Assembly: GCA_947623915.1 (NCBI GenBank)
Contig: CANQIB010000003.1
Location: 62,001 to 126,000 of the forward strand
DNA: 64,000 bases
From: an uncultured Ruminiclostridium sp.
GTDB lineage: Bacteria > Bacillota > Clostridia > Oscillospirales > Ruminococcaceae
Direction of reading: 5' to 3'
This document shows, one piece after another, positions 60,915 to 64,000 of this stretch (positions within the stretch are counted from its first letter, which is position 1; the number at the start of each line of letters is the position of its first letter). The notes below the pieces were generated by a model, which saw only the letters and a program-made list of their open reading frames with translations, was not told where the DNA came from and did not search any database. The position numbers and the translations under genes were made by a program.

Positions 60915-61535
60915 TTACCTCAGCAGTTCCGCAAAATATTGCGCCAGCTCAGGATTTCTTACCAGCAGCGGTCCTATTATGTGGGTGCCGTAAAATCCGC
61001 CGGATATTATTCCTTCCCGCTTATCGTCTGGAGTATTCCCTATCCCGTCTATTATCTCAAAAAACGGAGAGTCAACGCCGTGTATGGCGCTGCATCGGTT
61101 TATAAATCCCGTGATCGGCGCTTTCGTGCCGGAAAAGACCGCGTGTATATCGGTCACGGTCCTTTCGTCGGAGCGTGTGACCGTAAAATCGAACAGTCCC
61201 AGTCCCTTGACGGTCTCTCCCGACGCCTCGGTCAGCTCTTTGCCGAACATCTCAAAGGAATTTCCCGTCGCAAGTATCACCGTTCCGTTGTCAAGCGCGG
61301 CTTTCAGCGCGTCACGGTACACCCTTAAAAATTCCAGCGCGGTGCGCTGATTTTTTTCGGTGGCAGAGCCGATATATATAAATCCGTACTGCGTAAAGTC
61401 AAGCTCCCCCGACAGCTCGGTAAGCGGCATACGTCGGATATTTGCGCTTTCGCCCAGCGCTCTTGCCAAAGTCAAAATATTGCCGTAATCTCCGTAAAGG
61501 TTGCAAAAATCATACAGCAAATGCAGCAGCTTCAT
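60915..61535 (-). CDS. gatD: GatD-like glutamine amidotransferase subunit (nucleophile Cys absent)
   Basis: Partner of MurT; in S. aureus and S. pneumoniae MurT/GatD amidates D-iGlu of lipid II, with GatD releasing ammonia from glutamine. 206 aa, class I GATase fold (HLLYDFCNLYGDYGNILTL at the N-terminus). At the nucleophile elbow, where GatD has AICGGF, this protein reads LATGNSFEMFG: Gly91 stands for Cys94. His185 in GTHIIGPLL is kept. Cys11 and another Cys are not at the active site. So it is probably not a glutaminase. ATG 61535 overlaps the murT stop by 4 bp. Confidence 0.82.
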   Translation of the reverse strand: MKLLHLLYDFCNLYGDYGNILTLARALGESANIRRMPLTELSGELDFTQYGFIYIGSATEKNQRTALEFLRVYRDALKAALDNGTVILATGNSFEMFGKELTEASGETVKGLGLFDFTVTRSDERTVTDIHAVFSGTKAPITGFINRCSAIHGVDSPFFEIIDGIGNTPDDKREGIISGGFYGTHIIGPLLVRNPELAQYFAELLR

Positions 61536-62884
61536 CGGTCAACACCTCCGCAGACATTCTCCAAAGGTTCGGTTTTGCTAAGGAATTTATCCTTGTCGGA
61601 AAAGCAGGTGACGGTATACAGCATACCGTATTTTTCCGCCCCCGCCGCCTCGGTCATCTTTTCTATGTCGGGAATGACCGTTATCCTGTCGGCGGGTATA
61701 TCCGTGAAGGAAAGCCTTACCGCAAGCTCCTCGGCGTGTTTGCCGGAAAGATAGATGCGCTTTACGCTGTCGCAGTTCAAAAGTTCAAAATCAATATCCC
61801 AAAGCCAGCTTGTTTCGCCCGTTTCATACCGTCTGCTGACCGAATCGACTATCACGATGACCGCGCAGTCCGCTCCGCTTTGCGCAATGTATTTCAGCGA
61901 GCTGTCGTAGGAAACGGAGTTTTCATGCTTTGAGATAAGGAACATTCCCTCGTTAACCCCGAGCCTATAGCGCTGTATGCGCCCGTTCGTCAGCACATAG
62001 CTGCCGATATTTTGAGCGACGTCCCCTCCGCTTACGCCTATAAGCGAGCATACGGCAAAGCACGCGAGAATGTTGTATATATTGTATATGCCGGAAAAGG
62101 CAAGTTTGATATTATATTCCCCGTTTATCACTATTTCCGCCTTTTCGAGGTCTGCGGCGGTAACGGTGAAGTCCGTTGCCGCTTTTTTATGTCCGCAGCC
62201 GGTGCAGCGGTAAGAGCCGATATGGTTGAAATGGTAATATTCATACTCCATCGGCGCTTTGCACTTAGGACAGTACTTGCCGTCGTCGTATACTCCGATA
62301 TGCTCCTCGGTGCTGAACGGCTGCCTGTCCATACCGAACCATACCGTTTTATCCGCCGCGTCGGCAAAGCAGGACACCAACGGGTCGTCGGCGTTCAGCA
62401 CGAGCGTCGTGCCGCGAGGTATGCTCGGCAGTATCGAATCGTACACCCATTCGGGGTGTCCGTTTCTGGTGAGCTGGTCGCGCAGCAGATTTGTTATCAC
62501 ATAATGAGTCGGCGAGAAATATTTAAAAATGTGCTTGGCGTATCTTTCGTCCGTTTCAAGCAACACCACGTCGCCCTTGACCTTTCCCGTCAGGGTGCAG
62601 GAGGAAAGTATCAGCGAAGCCGCCCCCGCTATCTGATTCGAGCCTTCCCGATTATATATGACCTTTTTCCCCACGCTTTTAAGCACATGAGCCGTCATCT
62701 CGACGGTAGAGGTCTTGCCGTTGCTGCCGGTGACCGCCACCACGGCGGGTGGGAATTTCACATGAGCCAGTACCGACGGATATATTTTAAGAGCCACCAG
62801 TCCCGGCAGGCTGCTGCCCCGTCCGAACAGTCCACCCATAAAGTGAATGAACCTGCACACCAGTACAGCCAAAAACATTCTCAT
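61532..62884 (-). CDS. murT: MurT-type Mur ligase (lipid II isoglutaminyl synthase ligase subunit)
   Basis: Mur-ligase-fold ATPase that activates the D-Glu alpha-carboxyl of lipid II. 450 aa from ATG 62884 (MRMFLAV), preceded by AAAGGAAAG; the frame up to 62974 includes the promoter. P-loop AVTGSNGKTSTVEM; NREGSNQIAGAASL; a Cys4 zinc ribbon inserted (CPKCKAPM and CTGCGHKK, about 205-235); C-terminal DUF1727-like domain. Translationally coupled to the GatD-like gene. Own promoter at 62946-62974. Confidence 0.9.
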   Translation of the reverse strand: MRMFLAVLVCRFIHFMGGLFGRGSSLPGLVALKIYPSVLAHVKFPPAVVAVTGSNGKTSTVEMTAHVLKSVGKKVIYNREGSNQIAGAASLILSSCTLTGKVKGDVVLLETDERYAKHIFKYFSPTHYVITNLLRDQLTRNGHPEWVYDSILPSIPRGTTLVLNADDPLVSCFADAADKTVWFGMDRQPFSTEEHIGVYDDGKYCPKCKAPMEYEYYHFNHIGSYRCTGCGHKKAATDFTVTAADLEKAEIVINGEYNIKLAFSGIYNIYNILACFAVCSLIGVSGGDVAQNIGSYVLTNGRIQRYRLGVNEGMFLISKHENSVSYDSSLKYIAQSGADCAVIVIVDSVSRRYETGETSWLWDIDFELLNCDSVKRIYLSGKHAEELAVRLSFTDIPADRITVIPDIEKMTEAAGAEKYGMLYTVTCFSDKDKFLSKTEPLENVCGGVDR

Positions 62885-62945
62885 CGTTTTGCTTTCCTTT
62901 CGTGCGCCGAAACGGCACGCCGTCCGCGCAGCTTTTACTTTGATA

Positions 62946-62974
62946 ATTTTACCACAATCTTCCTCGCAAGTCAA
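62946..62974 (-). promoter_or_regulatory. Promoter of murT-gatD
   Basis: Minus strand TTGACT (62969-62974), 17 bp, TAAAAT (62946-62951), about 60 bp before ATG 62884. Confidence 0.82.
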
Positions 62975-63100
62975 GCAAAAAAGCCGCGTGAACGCTCGTT
63001 TTTCCGCAAAAACGGATATTTTTACGCCCCTGTCCCGTTTGATTTTCCGTTTAGCACAATATACAAAATATCACAGGTAAATTTGTATATTTTGCCGCCC

Positions 63101-63129
63101 TTGAAATAATCATGTAATATTGCTATAAT
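63101..63129 (+). promoter_or_regulatory. Promoter of the GH9 gene
   Basis: TTGAAA (63101-63106), 17 bp, TATAAT (63124-63129), about 33 bp before ATG 63162. A 9-bp inverted repeat ATATACAAA (63059-63067) with TTTGTATAT (63082-63090) lies just upstream and may be an operator. Confidence 0.82.
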
Positions 63130-63161
63130 TTACTTAAAGCGATGTTGCGAAAGGACGTCTA

Positions 63162-64000
63162 ATGGAAAATACATATTATTTCGGTGAAAGGCCCGAACCG
63201 AAAAAATTTGAACGCGATATATTCGTAAATCAGGTGGGCTTTATGCCCAACGGGCGCAAGCGCGCGTTTATAAAAGTACCGTGTGAAAAATTCACCATAG
63301 AAAACGAATACGGCACGGTCGTTTATTCCGCCGACGCGGTCCATTTCGGATATGACGAATGTTCGGGAGACGACCTGTATATAGCGGATTTCTCGGATTT
63401 TCACAGCGAAGGACGATACACGGTGGTCACGGACGGCAAAGAGCGTTCGCTTGAGTTCAACGTCGGCAGAACGGTATATGTCCCCGTGATGGATAAGCTG
63501 CTCAAAGCCTTTTATTATCTGCGCTGCGGCTGTGAGCTGGACGAAGCTCACGCCGGAAAATTCGCGCGTCCCGCCTGCCATCAAACGAAAGCGGAGGAGT
63601 ACGACGGTGACGGGACGCTTTACGACGTTTCGGGCGGCTGGCATGACGCGGGAGATTACGGCAGATACACCACTTCCGCCGCTTGCGCCTGCGCGCATAT
63701 CCTGTACGCATTTTTACTTTTCCCCGACGCGTTCGAGGGGCAGACGCTGAATATACCCAAAGACGGCGCTTTACCGGACGTGCTTGCAGAGGTGAAATAC
63801 GAGCTGGAATGGCTGCTTAAAATGCAAAAGCCGGACGGCGCGGTATGGCACAAGCTGACCACCAAAAGGCACGCTCCGTTTGTAATGCCGCATGAGGATA
63901 AGGAAAAGCTGTTCTTGTTCCCGCCCTCCTCCATGGCGGCGGCGGATCTTGCCGCGATATGCGCGCTCGGCGCAAAGGTATACCGCGGCAGGGACGACGC
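63162..64000 (+). CDS. Glycoside hydrolase family 9 (cellulase/cellodextrinase), 3' end beyond window
   Basis: First 279 codons; AAAGGACG precedes ATG 63162. No signal peptide or lipobox (MENTYYFGERPEPKKFERD), so it may be cytosolic. N-terminal Ig-like domain (CelD-N type) about 20-110 (FVNQVGFMPNGRKRAF), then the alpha/alpha6 barrel: LKAFYYLRCGCELD and DVSGGWHDAGDYGRYT with the catalytic base/nucleophile-activating Asp pair (about 165-180). The acid residue lies beyond the window. Hydrolyses beta-1,4-glucans or cellodextrins, or related substrates. Confidence 0.9.
   Translation, partial: MENTYYFGERPEPKKFERDIFVNQVGFMPNGRKRAFIKVPCEKFTIENEYGTVVYSADAVHFGYDECSGDDLYIADFSDFHSEGRYTVVTDGKERSLEFNVGRTVYVPVMDKLLKAFYYLRCGCELDEAHAGKFARPACHQTKAEEYDGDGTLYDVSGGWHDAGDYGRYTTSAACACAHILYAFLLFPDAFEGQTLNIPKDGALPDVLAEVKYELEWLLKMQKPDGAVWHKLTTKRHAPFVMPHEDKEKLFLFPPSSMAAADLAAICALGAKVYRGRDD

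Noticed and set aside
62885-62974. Longer N-terminus for MurT (30 more residues)
   Set aside because: The extension covers the -35 and -10 boxes of the promoter; ATG 62884 has its own ribosome site.
1-64000. CRISPR array, prophage or integrase genes
   Set aside because: No regularly spaced repeats, cas genes, integrase, capsid or terminase proteins were recognised.

Overview
The window looks like a chromosomal segment of a Gram-positive, anaerobic, fibre-degrading Clostridia member, most likely in the Ruminococcus/Oscillospiraceae group. This is an inference from gene content and order, not from any search. The supporting signs are a PolC-type polymerase, the MEP isoprenoid pathway, a dcw cluster containing a SpoVD-like PBP, MurT/GatD, type III glutamine synthetase, PduL used without a microcompartment, GH5_8 and GH9 glycoside hydrolases, strong SD sequences and many TTG starts. 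Almost every recognisable promoter is a sigma-A type with exactly 17 bp between the boxes. No tRNA, rRNA, CRISPR array, transposase or prophage gene was recognised.

Layout. Positions 1-9.8 kb (minus strand) carry one long run: hom, pyrH, frr, uppS, cdsA, dxr, rseP, ispG and the 5' part of polC. It joins threonine/methionine and pyrimidine supply, ribosome recycling, undecaprenyl carrier and phospholipid synthesis, the MEP pathway and DNA replication. Positions 9.9-13.8 kb hold a small surface-polymer locus: two paralogous ATP-grasp proteins flanking a polysaccharide flippase. Positions 14-24 kb are mixed: a membrane diguanylate cyclase, a small helical protein, a lipoprotein mannanase (GH5_8), and a minus-strand unit of polyprenyl sugar phosphotransferase, pyrB, a MATE transporter and a GNAT enzyme. 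A SpoIIM-like membrane protein and pduL follow on the plus strand.

Positions 24.4-26.8 kb hold two uncharacterised genes separated by a 268-bp MITE-like element. Positions 26.8-40.5 kb are the division and cell-wall cluster, transcribed from a mraZ promoter at 40.48 kb: mraZ, rsmH, ftsL, PASTA-PBP, murE, mraY, ftsW, murG, murA, ftsQ, then ftsZ with its own promoter. Positions 40.6-45.8 kb hold a self-contained two-gene unit with its own promoter and terminator. It encodes a degenerate SNF2/RapA-like helicase and a 1054-residue sacsin/HSP90-like ATPase, and is the best candidate here for an undescribed system.

Positions 46-54.4 kb (plus strand) carry a polysaccharide deacetylase, a bactofilin, an HD-domain protein, then rpmH, rnpA, yidD, yidC, jag (without dnaA), and glutamine synthetase III behind a leader terminator. 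Positions 54.5-62.9 kb (minus strand) carry glmS with an FkbM methyltransferase, a WG-repeat lipoprotein, a second copy of the 268-bp element, thioredoxin, a second GGDEF protein, and murT/gatD. The window ends inside a GH9 gene on the plus strand.

Points of most interest: the helicase/ATPase pair; the 268-bp inverted-terminus element in two copies about 94% identical; a GatD-like subunit without the nucleophile cysteine; a MurE with DNPA instead of DNPR; a PyrB with a PyrI-type zinc tail; a PolC with two OB-like modules; a probable ATT start in yidC; and a strong terminator in the glnN leader.
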